DNA of 64,000 nucleotides from positions 85,181 to 149,180 of the forward strand of contig NZ_JAPDHX010000001.1 of NCBI RefSeq assembly GCF_025972045.1. Reading direction: 5' to 3'. The notes under the pieces were generated by a model. The model saw nothing but the letters and a program-made list of their open reading frames with translations. It was not told the origin of the DNA and did no database searches. Both the position numbers and the translations under genes were made by a program. Positions 26,832 to 34,361 of this stretch are shown piece after piece (the first letter of the stretch is position 1; every line of letters begins with the position of its first letter). This stretch comes from Micropruina sonneratiae. GTDB lineage: Bacteria; Actinomycetota; Actinomycetes; Propionibacteriales; Propionibacteriaceae.

Positions 26832-27844
26832 GCGCGGACGGGCGCCACGAGGGGCTGGCAGGAACCCCGCCCAATCCGGACGCCGCCCTGTCGGTGCGCG
26901 GGCTGACGAAGCGGTTCGGCTCGTTCACCGCCGTGGACGGCATCGACTTCGACGTGCCGCGGGGACAGATCTTCGGCTTCCTCGGCCCCAACGGGTCGGG
27001 CAAGACGACCACGATCCGCATGTTGACCGGCACCAGCGGCCCGGACGCCGGGCAGGCCCTGGTGCTGGGCGAGGACGTGATCAACCATCCCGAACGGGTC
27101 AAGCAGCGGTTCGGCTACATGTCGCAGAAGTTCGCCCTGTTCGAGGACATGACGGTGGAGGAGAACCTGCGCTTCTACGCCGGCGTCTACGACCTGAGCC
27201 CGGACCGGTTCGCCCGGCAACGCGAGTACGTGCTGACCATGGCCGACCTGCACGGACGCGAGAACGAACTGACCGCGAACCTGTCGGTCGGCTGGCGGCA
27301 GCGGCTCGCGCTCGGGACGGCGACCATCCACGAGCCCGAACTGCTGTTCCTCGACGAGCCGACCGGCGGCGTCGACCCGGTGGCCCGGCGACAGTTCTGG
27401 GACCTGTTGTACGACCTGGCCGGACGTGGGGTGACGCTGTTCGTCACCACCCACTACATGGACGAGGCGAGCCACTGCACCCAGTTGGCGTTCATCTACC
27501 GCGGTGGGCTGATCGCCGAAGGGTCGCCGCACGACATTCGCCGCGACGCGATCACCGAGCAGGTGATCGAGGTGTCGGTCGGTGACGTGGACGCCGCCCT
27601 GGACTGGCTGGAGCGGGAGCCGGGCGTCGAGGAGGCGTACCTGTCCGGTGCCCGGCTGCACGCGGTGATCGACCCGGCCGCGGCGGGAGCGGGGACGTCC
27701 GGGGCGGGGGATCCGGCGGCGGTGGTGGCCGACTACACCGGGCGGCTGCAGCGGGCCGGTTTCGCCGACGCTACCCTGGTCACCGTCGAACCCACCCTGG
27801 AGGACGTCTTCGTCAACTTGGTGGCGCGGGCGCAGCAGCCGTAG
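26828..27844 (+). CDS. ABC transporter ATP-binding protein (second half of a YbhF-like pair)
   Basis: A 338-residue ATPase. Walker A is FLGPNGSGKTTT. The signature is unusual (LSVGWRQRLALG rather than LSGGQ), which is the pattern of the C-terminal half of YbhF. Walker B is LLFLDEPTGGVDP and the H-loop is FVTTHYMDEASHC. E. coli fuses the two ATPases in one chain. Here they bracket the two permeases as separate genes. The 3' end overlaps the convergent PAP2 gene by 32 bases. Confidence 0.93.
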   Translation: MSADGRHEGLAGTPPNPDAALSVRGLTKRFGSFTAVDGIDFDVPRGQIFGFLGPNGSGKTTTIRMLTGTSGPDAGQALVLGEDVINHPERVKQRFGYMSQKFALFEDMTVEENLRFYAGVYDLSPDRFARQREYVLTMADLHGRENELTANLSVGWRQRLALGTATIHEPELLFLDEPTGGVDPVARRQFWDLLYDLAGRGVTLFVTTHYMDEASHCTQLAFIYRGGLIAEGSPHDIRRDAITEQVIEVSVGDVDAALDWLEREPGVEEAYLSGARLHAVIDPAAAGAGTSGAGDPAAVVADYTGRLQRAGFADATLVTVEPTLEDVFVNLVARAQQP

Positions 27845-28760
27845 GCGAGGGTTCGTCGGCGGCGCGGTTCCGGGGCAGCGGGCGGGTGGCGTCCAGCAGC
27901 CGCAGCAGGGCACCGAGGGCGCCGCTGCAGACCCCGCCGAGCAGCGCGATGCCGCCCACGTAGGCGATCAGTCCCGCGGTGCGGTCCGCCTCGTCGAGGT
28001 CGATGCCCCACACCAGGAAGGTGGCCGCGGTGGCCAGCGCCAGCCCGCAGATCGCGAAGGTGACCAGGATCACCGAGGTGGCACCCGGCCGGTGCGGCGC
28101 GTCGCGCCGCGGACCGGTCCGCTCGGCGATCCGGATCGCCGCCACGGCCAGACAGCCCCAGCCGGTGGCGACGAACACCGCCGCGACGACGTCGGAGGGG
28201 CGGTGCCAGTGGTTGACCAGGGTGGCCAGCCCGTAGGCGGCGACGGCGACCACGCCGAACGCGGTGGTCAACGAGCGCAGCCGCGGCGGAACCACCAGGA
28301 TCAACCCCACCAGTGCCGCGGCAGCCACGGTGGTGTGCCCCGAGGGCAGCGTGTTGTTGCCGTTCCACATGCCGAGGCCGACCAGGTCGTCACGCTCGAA
28401 CAGGTGGTTCTTCAGCAGCCGGGTGGTGACGTTGGCCCCCGCCACCGCGACGGCCGCCGCCGCACCGGCGATCCACCGTCCGCGCAGGACCCCGATCAGC
28501 AGCACCACGAGGATGATCGCGGCGACCATCGGCACCGACACGGTCGCCAGCAACTGGTCGGCGCTCTCATCGAGTCGGCCCGAGCCGATCCGTGACCCCT
28601 CCAGGGCGAGCGCGTCCAACGTCTGGCCGTGCCGGGTGTCGACCAGGGCCCACCACGTCAACCACACCAGGACGCCGGACAGCACCGCGGCGGCGAGCGG
28701 CGACGCCACGCCGGGCAGCGGCGCGTGCGCTGGTGCGGAGGGGGTGGTCACGGGATCCAT
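27813..28760 (-). CDS. PAP2-family membrane phosphatase
   Basis: A 315-residue integral membrane protein with about seven hydrophobic segments. The PAP2 motifs are LPSGHTTVAAAAL (central SGH) and NHWHRPSDVVAAV (final H-x3-D). The first motif is represented by KNHLFERDDL. The family dephosphorylates lipid phosphates such as phosphatidate or undecaprenyl pyrophosphate. The substrate cannot be told from sequence. I chose the ATG at 28760, since in-phase sequence upstream is low-complexity and lacks a ribosome-binding site. Its last 32 bases overlap the convergent ATPase gene. Confidence 0.85.
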   Translation of the reverse strand: MDPVTTPSAPAHAPLPGVASPLAAAVLSGVLVWLTWWALVDTRHGQTLDALALEGSRIGSGRLDESADQLLATVSVPMVAAIILVVLLIGVLRGRWIAGAAAAVAVAGANVTTRLLKNHLFERDDLVGLGMWNGNNTLPSGHTTVAAAALVGLILVVPPRLRSLTTAFGVVAVAAYGLATLVNHWHRPSDVVAAVFVATGWGCLAVAAIRIAERTGPRRDAPHRPGATSVILVTFAICGLALATAATFLVWGIDLDEADRTAGLIAYVGGIALLGGVCSGALGALLRLLDATRPLPRNRAADEPSPTAAAPAPPS

Positions 28761-28970
28761 GCTCCCAGCATTGCGCGCTCGCGGGCAGCCCGGGCGCGCG
28801 GATGTCTGCAACCCCGCGCGGGTCAGCCTGCGATCCGAGCCGCACGCCGCCGTTGATCCCGGACGGCCCACCGGCGCCGCATCACCCACAGACATCGCAC
28901 AGGGAGCCCAAAGCCGGCCACCAGCCCGAATCGCCAAGGTGATCGAAGACCCGATCCGAGGAGAACCAGG

Positions 28971-29984
28971 ATGTCCTTACCCCCGACCCCGCAAGGCCGT
29001 TACGAAGGCCGTCCGCTCGCCGACCCGGACGAACCGTTGCCCGATCAGGGGCTGCAGTTCGATATCGGCACCCTGCTGTCCCGCCGGCGGATCTTCGGGG
29101 TCCTCGGGGTGGGCGCCGTCGGGCTGACCCTGGCCGCCTGTAGCAGCGCCACGGCGTCCGGTTCGGCGAGCGTGACCGGTTCGACGGGCCTGACCGAGAT
29201 CCCCGACGAGACCAACGGCCCCTACCCCGGAGACGGCACCAACGGACCCGACATTCTCGAGCAGTCCGGCGTGGTGCGCTCCGACATCACCGCGAGCTTC
29301 GGCGACAGCACCACCGTCGCCGAGGGTGTTCCGATGACGCTGACCCTGACCATTCTCGACATGGCCGGCGGTGGCGGGGCGTTCGCCGGGGTCGCGGTGT
29401 ACGTGTGGCAGTGCAACCGTGACGGCAACTATTCGCTGTACAGCACCGGACTGGAGAACGAGAACTACCTGCGCGGCGTCCAGATCGCCGACGACGACGG
29501 CAAGGTGACGTTCACCAGCATCTACCCGGCCTGCTACGAGGGCCGCTGGCCGCACGTGCACTTCGAGGTCTACCCCGACGAGGCGAGCATCACCGACGCG
29601 AACAACCGCATCTGTACCTCGCAGGTCGCCTTCCCCAAGGACGTCTGCGACACGGTCTATGCCACCGACGGCTACAGCGCCTCGGTCGCGAAGTTCGCCA
29701 CGCTCACCCTGGCCACCGACAACGTGTTCGGCGACGACAGCGGCGTGCACCAGATGGCGACGGTGAGCGGCGACCTCGACAACGGGTACACCGTCGCCCT
29801 CACCGTGCCGATCGACACCACCACCGAGCCGACCGGCGGCAACGACCCCATCTCGGGCGACCAGCCCGGCGGCGGTGGATCCGGTGCCCCCAGCGGCGGC
29901 ACCCCGCCCTCGGGTGGCACGCCGCCCTCGGGCGGGACGCCGCCCTCGGGAATGCCGTCGCCGTCAGCGAGCGCCAGCGGCTAG
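28971..29984 (+). CDS. Tat-exported lipoprotein intradiol ring-cleavage dioxygenase-like protein
   Basis: A 337-residue protein. The twin-arginine motif SRRRIFG and lipobox LAAC (about residues 37-57) predict Tat export and lipid anchoring. The catalytic domain has the intradiol pattern NGPYPGD, ENYLRGVQ and YPACYEGRWPHVHFEVY, which places the Tyr/His iron(III) ligands including the His-x-His. Cytoplasmic relatives cleave catechols, and the substrate of these cell-surface forms is poorly known. The C-terminus has three T-P-P-S-G-G repeats and a Ser/Pro tail. GAGGAG precedes the ATG. The gene end overlaps the convergent PTS IIA gene by 21 bases. Confidence 0.87.
   Translation: MSLPPTPQGRYEGRPLADPDEPLPDQGLQFDIGTLLSRRRIFGVLGVGAVGLTLAACSSATASGSASVTGSTGLTEIPDETNGPYPGDGTNGPDILEQSGVVRSDITASFGDSTTVAEGVPMTLTLTILDMAGGGGAFAGVAVYVWQCNRDGNYSLYSTGLENENYLRGVQIADDDGKVTFTSIYPACYEGRWPHVHFEVYPDEASITDANNRICTSQVAFPKDVCDTVYATDGYSASVAKFATLTLATDNVFGDDSGVHQMATVSGDLDNGYTVALTVPIDTTTEPTGGNDPISGDQPGGGGSGAPSGGTPPSGGTPPSGGTPPSGMPSPSASASG
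29892..29950 (+). repeat. 18-base tandem repeat encoding a Thr-Pro-Pro-Ser-Gly-Gly tail
   Basis: Three near-identical 18-base units inside the dioxygenase gene encode a flexible, proline-rich C-terminal linker. Copy number is likely to vary between strains. Confidence 0.8.
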
Positions 29985-30476
29985 CCGGCACGGCGGCCCT
30001 GGCCCGGGCCACGCCAGCAGGGCGTCGAACGCCGCCGCCAGTTCCCCTGGGTCGGACGCCGCGCGCAGGCCGGCGTCCCAGCCGTCGGCCTGGAACACCT
30101 CGATCAGCCGGGTCAACACCTCCACCTGCTCGTGTGCCCCGGCGATCAGCAGCATCACGACGATGTCGACCGCCACCGAGTCCTCGGACGTCCCCATCAC
30201 CCCGAACGGCACGGGTGCGGCGAGGGTCGCCACCGCGAAACCGGGACGCGTCACGTGACCGGTGTCGGCGTGCGGGATCGCGACGGGCACAGCCGTCGGC
30301 AGGCCGGTCGGGTAGGTGTGTTCGCGCACCACCACCGCCTCGGCGAACCCGTCGCCGACGGCACCGGCGGCCAGCGCCCGGCCGGCCAGCGCACGCAGCG
30401 CCTGTTCCGCGTCCGGTGCGGCGAGGTTCACCAGGCAGGTCTCGGGCAGGGCGGTCAGTGCGGCCACGGCGTCCAT
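29964..30476 (-). CDS. PTS system EIIA component (fructose/galactitol type)
   Basis: A 170-residue phosphocarrier protein. The active-site histidine is in VAIPHADTGHV at about residue 69, and the downstream PVPFGVMGTSEDSVAVDIVVMLLIAG stretch spans the conserved IIA core. It should accept phosphate from HPr and pass it to the IIB at 30586. I chose the ATG at 30476 because GGAGG sits seven bases before it. An upstream ATG at 30500 lies before that site. It is divergent from the IIB-IIC pair across 109 bases, and its 3' end overlaps the dioxygenase gene. Confidence 0.9.
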   Translation of the reverse strand: MDAVAALTALPETCLVNLAAPDAEQALRALAGRALAAGAVGDGFAEAVVVREHTYPTGLPTAVPVAIPHADTGHVTRPGFAVATLAAPVPFGVMGTSEDSVAVDIVVMLLIAGAHEQVEVLTRLIEVFQADGWDAGLRAASDPGELAAAFDALLAWPGPGPPCRLAAGAR

Positions 30477-30521
30477 GAATCCTCCTGCATGTTTTTGCAC
30501 TTCGCCGACACGTTCATTCGC

Positions 30522-30553
30522 TTGCGTCGCAAACGTACGCGTTGGCCCATAAT
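30522..30553. promoter_or_regulatory. candidate operator and promoter of the PTS genes
   Basis: TTGCGTCGCAA (30522-30532) is a perfect palindrome around a central T. CATAAT (30548-30553) is a good -10 for the IIB-IIC operon. The palindrome sits between the two divergent units and could serve both. No regulator gene is adjacent. Confidence 0.4.
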
Positions 30554-30585
30554 CCGGCTACGGATCCGATGCGAAGGAGCATCCC

Positions 30586-30867
30586 ATGGCCAGTAAGCGC
30601 ATTCTCGTCGTCTGTGGAACGGGGGTGGCCACCTCGACGGTGGTCGTCTCCAAGGTTCGGAGCTTCTGTGAGGCGAACGGCCTGCAGGCGACGATCTCGC
30701 AGGGTGCGGTGGCAGACCTGGTGTCGGGGCGGGCGAACGCGGACTTCATCGTGGCGACCACTCAGGTCCCCAGCAGCGTGACCATTCCGGTGATCCAGGG
30801 ACTGCCGTTCCTGACCGGCATGGGGGTCGATGCCGTCCAGCAGCAGATCCGGGCCCAGTTCGACTGA
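30586..30867 (+). CDS. PTS system EIIB component, galactitol type
   Basis: A 93-residue protein whose phosphorylated cysteine sits in the P-loop-like VVCGTGVATST (Cys 10), the hallmark of the galactitol/ascorbate IIB fold. It carries phosphate from IIA to sugar bound by IIC. GAAGGAG precedes the ATG. The IIC gene begins 37 bases downstream. Confidence 0.92.
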   Translation: MASKRILVVCGTGVATSTVVVSKVRSFCEANGLQATISQGAVADLVSGRANADFIVATTQVPSSVTIPVIQGLPFLTGMGVDAVQQQIRAQFD

Positions 30868-30904
30868 GTCGAGCGGGCACCTTCCCCTCACAAAGGAGTT
30901 CGAG

Positions 30905-32320
30905 ATGGACGGATTCAACAATGCGTTGAGCGCCCTCAGCGGCTACCTCAGCGACCTCGGGGCCAGCATCACGCTGCCCTTCCTGATCATCATCTTCGGC
31001 ATGATCCTGGGCCAGAAGTTCACCCAGGCACTGCGCGCCGGCCTACTCATCGGCGTCGGCTTCATCGGCCTCAACCTGGTCATCGGCCTGATGGGCACCC
31101 AGGTCGGCCCGGCCGCCGAGGGCATCGCCCACGCTCTCGGCGTCAACCTGACCACGATCGACGTCGGCTGGCCCAGCTCGGCGGCGATCGCCTTCGGCTC
31201 GCAGGTCGGCGCGATCATCATTCCGGTCGGCCTGCTGGTCAACATCGTGCTGCTGGCCACCGGGCTGACCCGCACCCTCAACATCGACCTGTGGAACTTC
31301 TGGCACTCGGCACTCGTCGGTGCCCTGGTCAGCGCGGTCACGATGAACTTCTGGCTCGGCATCGCCGCCGCTGCCGTGCACATGACGGTGGTGCTGGCCC
31401 TGGCCGATCTCTCGGCGCCGTGGATCCAGAAGTACTTCAACTTCCCCGACATCTCCTTCCCGCACGGCACCTCGGCGCCCTACATCGCCTTCGCGGCGCC
31501 GCTCAACTGGCTGTTCGACCGGATTCCGGGCTTCAACAAGCTGCAGGCCGACCCGGAATCGATCCAGAAGCGGTTCGGTGTCTTCGGTGAGGCGATGATC
31601 CTGGGCTTCATCCTCGGCGCGCTGCTCGGCATCTTCGGCTTCGGCTTCGACGACCCGCGGGCCGACTCGATCGCCATTCTCACCCTGGCGGTCAGCCTGG
31701 CCGCGGTGATGGTGCTGCTGCCGCGCATGGTGGCGCTGCTGATGGAGGGCCTGATCCCGATCTCGGAGTCGGCGAAGGCGTTCGTCGAGAAGCGCTTCCC
31801 GAACCGGAAGTTCTACATCGGCCTCGATTCGGCGATCGCCGTCGGGCAGCCGGCGGTGCTGGCCACCTCGCTGGTGCTGGTGCCGGTCACCGTGGTGGTG
31901 GCGGTGGCGCTGGCCCCGCTCGGCAACACCGTGCTGCCGCTGGTCGACCTGGCCACCATTCCGTTCATCGTGGCGATGATGGTGCCGATCTTCCGCGGCA
32001 ACATCATCCGCTCGGTGATCGGCGGCGCGATCGTCATCGGGCTCGGCCTGTTCATCGCCACCGCGACCGCCGCGTCCTTCACCCAGATCGCGGCCTCGTC
32101 CGGCTTCGAACTGCCCACCGGTGCCACCCAGATCAGCTCGCTGGTCGACGGCGCCAACCCGCTGACCGGACTGTTCTTCGGTCTGGCCTCACTGGGCGGC
32201 TGGACGATCGGCCTGCTGGCCGTGCTTGCCCTCGCCTTCGCCTACTGGGTCAGCACGGTGGAGAAGAAGCGCGACGTGGCCCGCGCCGCCGCCGAGCAGC
32301 AGGTCACCGCGGACGCCTGA
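30905..32320 (+). CDS. PTS system EIIC component, galactitol family (GatC-like)
   Basis: A 471-residue membrane permease with roughly ten hydrophobic segments. Family markers are IIFGMILGQKFTQALRAGL, the IDVGWPSSAAIAFG stretch and FPHGTSAPYIAFAAP. GatC-type proteins carry alditols such as galactitol, but related members take arabitol, xylitol or other sugars, so the name is a family label. AAAGGAG supports the ATG at 30905. No polyol-phosphate dehydrogenase, aldolase or regulator lies in the window, so the sugar is unknown. Confidence 0.92.
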   Translation: MDGFNNALSALSGYLSDLGASITLPFLIIIFGMILGQKFTQALRAGLLIGVGFIGLNLVIGLMGTQVGPAAEGIAHALGVNLTTIDVGWPSSAAIAFGSQVGAIIIPVGLLVNIVLLATGLTRTLNIDLWNFWHSALVGALVSAVTMNFWLGIAAAAVHMTVVLALADLSAPWIQKYFNFPDISFPHGTSAPYIAFAAPLNWLFDRIPGFNKLQADPESIQKRFGVFGEAMILGFILGALLGIFGFGFDDPRADSIAILTLAVSLAAVMVLLPRMVALLMEGLIPISESAKAFVEKRFPNRKFYIGLDSAIAVGQPAVLATSLVLVPVTVVVAVALAPLGNTVLPLVDLATIPFIVAMMVPIFRGNIIRSVIGGAIVIGLGLFIATATAASFTQIAASSGFELPTGATQISSLVDGANPLTGLFFGLASLGGWTIGLLAVLALAFAYWVSTVEKKRDVARAAAEQQVTADA

Positions 32321-32356
32321 GGTCCGGCAACCGCGCACGCGGCAATCCCGCAACCG

Positions 32357-32386
32357 GCGGGCCCGAGTCGACAGGCTCGGGCCCGC
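32357..32386 (+). terminator. hairpin terminator after the PTS IIC gene
   Basis: GCGGGCCCGAG (32357-32367) pairs perfectly with CTCGGGCCCGC (32376-32386) over an eight-base loop, 37 bases after the IIC stop. There is no U tract, as is common in high-GC actinobacteria. Confidence 0.7.
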
Positions 32387-32507
32387 TCCGGCGTCCGGAC
32401 ACCCGGCAGCCCGCCGGCCGGCAACTCTGCCCGAAGGTCTATGGCGCGGGCGGCGACCATGGCGTGGAGTGACAGGGACCCGTCCCCGCTGGCAAGGAAC
32501 CTGTCCC

Positions 32508-34109
32508 ATGTCGCTGCTCACCCGACTGGCCGCCCTCGCGGCCACCGTCGCCTTCGTCGTCCCGTCCTCCGCGGCGTCCGCCACGGCAGCACCGGCCACC
32601 TCAGCGCTCGAGCGGGCCAGGGTGGACGCTGTGCCGACCCCGGCACTGCATTGGCGGACGTGTGAGGTCGGCGAATGTGCCACGGTCACGCTGCCGTTGG
32701 ACTATGACGAACCGGGCGGCGCCACAGTCGACATCGCGCTCAGCCGCATCCCCGCCCGCAATCCGGCGCGCCGGATCGGCAGCCTGTTCCTCAACCCGGG
32801 CGGACCGGGCGGTTCCGGCGTCCAGTTCCCGGCCCGGGCCCAGGAGTGGCTGGGCGAGGAGGTGCTGGACCGGTTCGACCTGATCGGAATGGATCCGCGG
32901 GGCACGAACGCCAGCACCAACACCCAGTGCTTCCCGACTGTGCGGCTGATGGATCGGGTGACCAGCACCCTGATCGGCATGTCATTCCCGGTCACCACCC
33001 GCGAGGAGATCCGGTTCACCGCGGCCGCCGCCGTGCTGGCCGGCAGCTGCTCGGGTTTCGGACGCCAGGTCGCCTCGGCGATCTCCACCGCTCAGGTGGC
33101 GCGCGACCTGGACGTGCTGCGCCGCGCCGTCGGTGACCGGCAGCTCAGTTTCCTCGGCTTCTCCTACGGCACCTACCTGGGACAGGTGTACGCGAATCTG
33201 TTCCCCGACCGGGTCCGGGCGATCGCCATCGACGGCGTGATCGACCCGACGGCCTGGGTCGGGACGCCCGCCTCGAGCAACGTGCCGATGACCGTCCGGA
33301 TGGATTCGGCGGGGGCCTCCAGCGCGGCTCTGCAGGAGGTCCTGGCCCGGTGCGCGCGCGCCGGCGAGGCCGGCTGCGGGGTGGCCGAGCCGCGGCGGGT
33401 GTTCGCCCGGGTCGCGGCGGCGCTGCGCGTCCAACCGCTCGTCATCGACGACGGTGAGGAGAGCTACGCCATCACCTACCAGCAGTTCATCACCACCGTG
33501 ATCATGTCGCTGTACACCGAACTGGGCGTCGAGACGGTCCCGCTGCTGGCGGCGACCCTCGACCAGCTGGGCGCCGGCAGTCTGCCGACCGCCCGGCGGA
33601 CCAGTCTGTCGGCGCGCTACCAGCGGCTGTCGGCCGCGGTGCTCGACGAGGCGTCCGGCTATTCCAACGCCGTTGAGCTGGTGCCGGCGGTGATGTGCTC
33701 GGACAGCCGCAACCCGGCCTCGGTGCTGCGCTGGGACGCCCTGGCCGCCGCCGAGGACCGGCGGGCGCCCTACGTGGGCCGCTACTGGCTGTGGAACTCG
33801 GTCTACTGCGCCGGCCAGCTGTGGCACGCCCACGACGAGGACGCCTACGCCGGCCCGTTCACCGCAGTCACCGCCAACCCGGTGCTGGTGGTGGGCAACC
33901 TGCACGATCCGGCCACCGGCTACCACGCCGCCCGGTCGGTCGCCCGGCTGCTACCCCGCAGCCGCCTGCTGACCAGCACCAACTGGGGCCACACCGCCTA
34001 CGGCGTCTCGGCCTGCGCGACCCGGCACGTGGACGCCTACCTGGTCCGTGGCGTGCTGCCGGCCGCCGGCACCGTCTGCGACGACGCCCGGCAACCGTTC
34101 GAGTCCTGA
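32508..34109 (+). CDS. secreted alpha/beta hydrolase (tripeptidyl aminopeptidase-like)
   Basis: A 533-residue paralogue of the peptidase at 13370. The N-terminal signal peptide (hydrophobic core about 5-22, cleavage after SAASATAA-like residues) lacks a lipobox, so this form is likely released. Motifs are NPGGPGGSG, the nucleophile elbow GFSYGTYLGQ, the acid region GNLHDPATGY and the base TNWGHTAYG. AAGGA nine bases upstream supports the ATG at 32508. An upstream in-phase extension crosses the IIC end and terminator and is not real. It is convergent with the lanthipeptide locus. Confidence 0.88.
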   Translation: MSLLTRLAALAATVAFVVPSSAASATAAPATSALERARVDAVPTPALHWRTCEVGECATVTLPLDYDEPGGATVDIALSRIPARNPARRIGSLFLNPGGPGGSGVQFPARAQEWLGEEVLDRFDLIGMDPRGTNASTNTQCFPTVRLMDRVTSTLIGMSFPVTTREEIRFTAAAAVLAGSCSGFGRQVASAISTAQVARDLDVLRRAVGDRQLSFLGFSYGTYLGQVYANLFPDRVRAIAIDGVIDPTAWVGTPASSNVPMTVRMDSAGASSAALQEVLARCARAGEAGCGVAEPRRVFARVAAALRVQPLVIDDGEESYAITYQQFITTVIMSLYTELGVETVPLLAATLDQLGAGSLPTARRTSLSARYQRLSAAVLDEASGYSNAVELVPAVMCSDSRNPASVLRWDALAAAEDRRAPYVGRYWLWNSVYCAGQLWHAHDEDAYAGPFTAVTANPVLVVGNLHDPATGYHAARSVARLLPRSRLLTSTNWGHTAYGVSACATRHVDAYLVRGVLPAAGTVCDDARQPFES

Positions 34110-34148
34110 TTCGGCGGGGGCTGAGCCGGTAGCGGCGCTGACATCGCG

Positions 34149-34200
34149 CGCGTCCGGTCACATTGCGCGCGGCCGAACAGCCGCAATGTGACCGGACGCG
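34149..34200. terminator. long perfect hairpin between convergent genes (bidirectional terminator)
   Basis: A 19-base arm at 34149-34167 is exactly complementary to 34182-34200, with a 14-base loop. The inner arm sequence reads TCCGGTCACATTGCG. It lies 40 bases after the peptidase stop and upstream of a homopolymer stretch. Confidence 0.7.
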
Positions 34201-34321
34201 GGGGGGGGGGGCCCGGCGCCCCCCCCCCCCCCCCCCCGGGGGGGGGGGCGGGGGGGGGGGCCCGCGGCCCCCCCCCCCGCGGGGCCCCCCCCCCCCCCCC
34301 CCCCGCCCCCCCCCCCCCCCG
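34200..34321. other. G/C homopolymer stretch, probable assembly artefact
   Basis: About 120 bases of alternating runs of G and C, several of 10 to 20 bases, begin exactly at the end of the long hairpin. Nothing else resembles it except the window start. The likeliest reading is a consensus failure beside a strong hairpin. True length and sequence here are unknown. Confidence 0.65.
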
Positions 34322-34361
34322 CGACGTCGTCCGGACGCCGTCGCGCGCCGACCGCGGGGGG

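Noticed and set aside
34200-34321. Natural G-quadruplex or phase-variable tract
   Set aside because: The runs are too long and alternate G with C, no gene start depends on them, and they begin exactly at a hairpin end. An artefact is simpler, though not proved.
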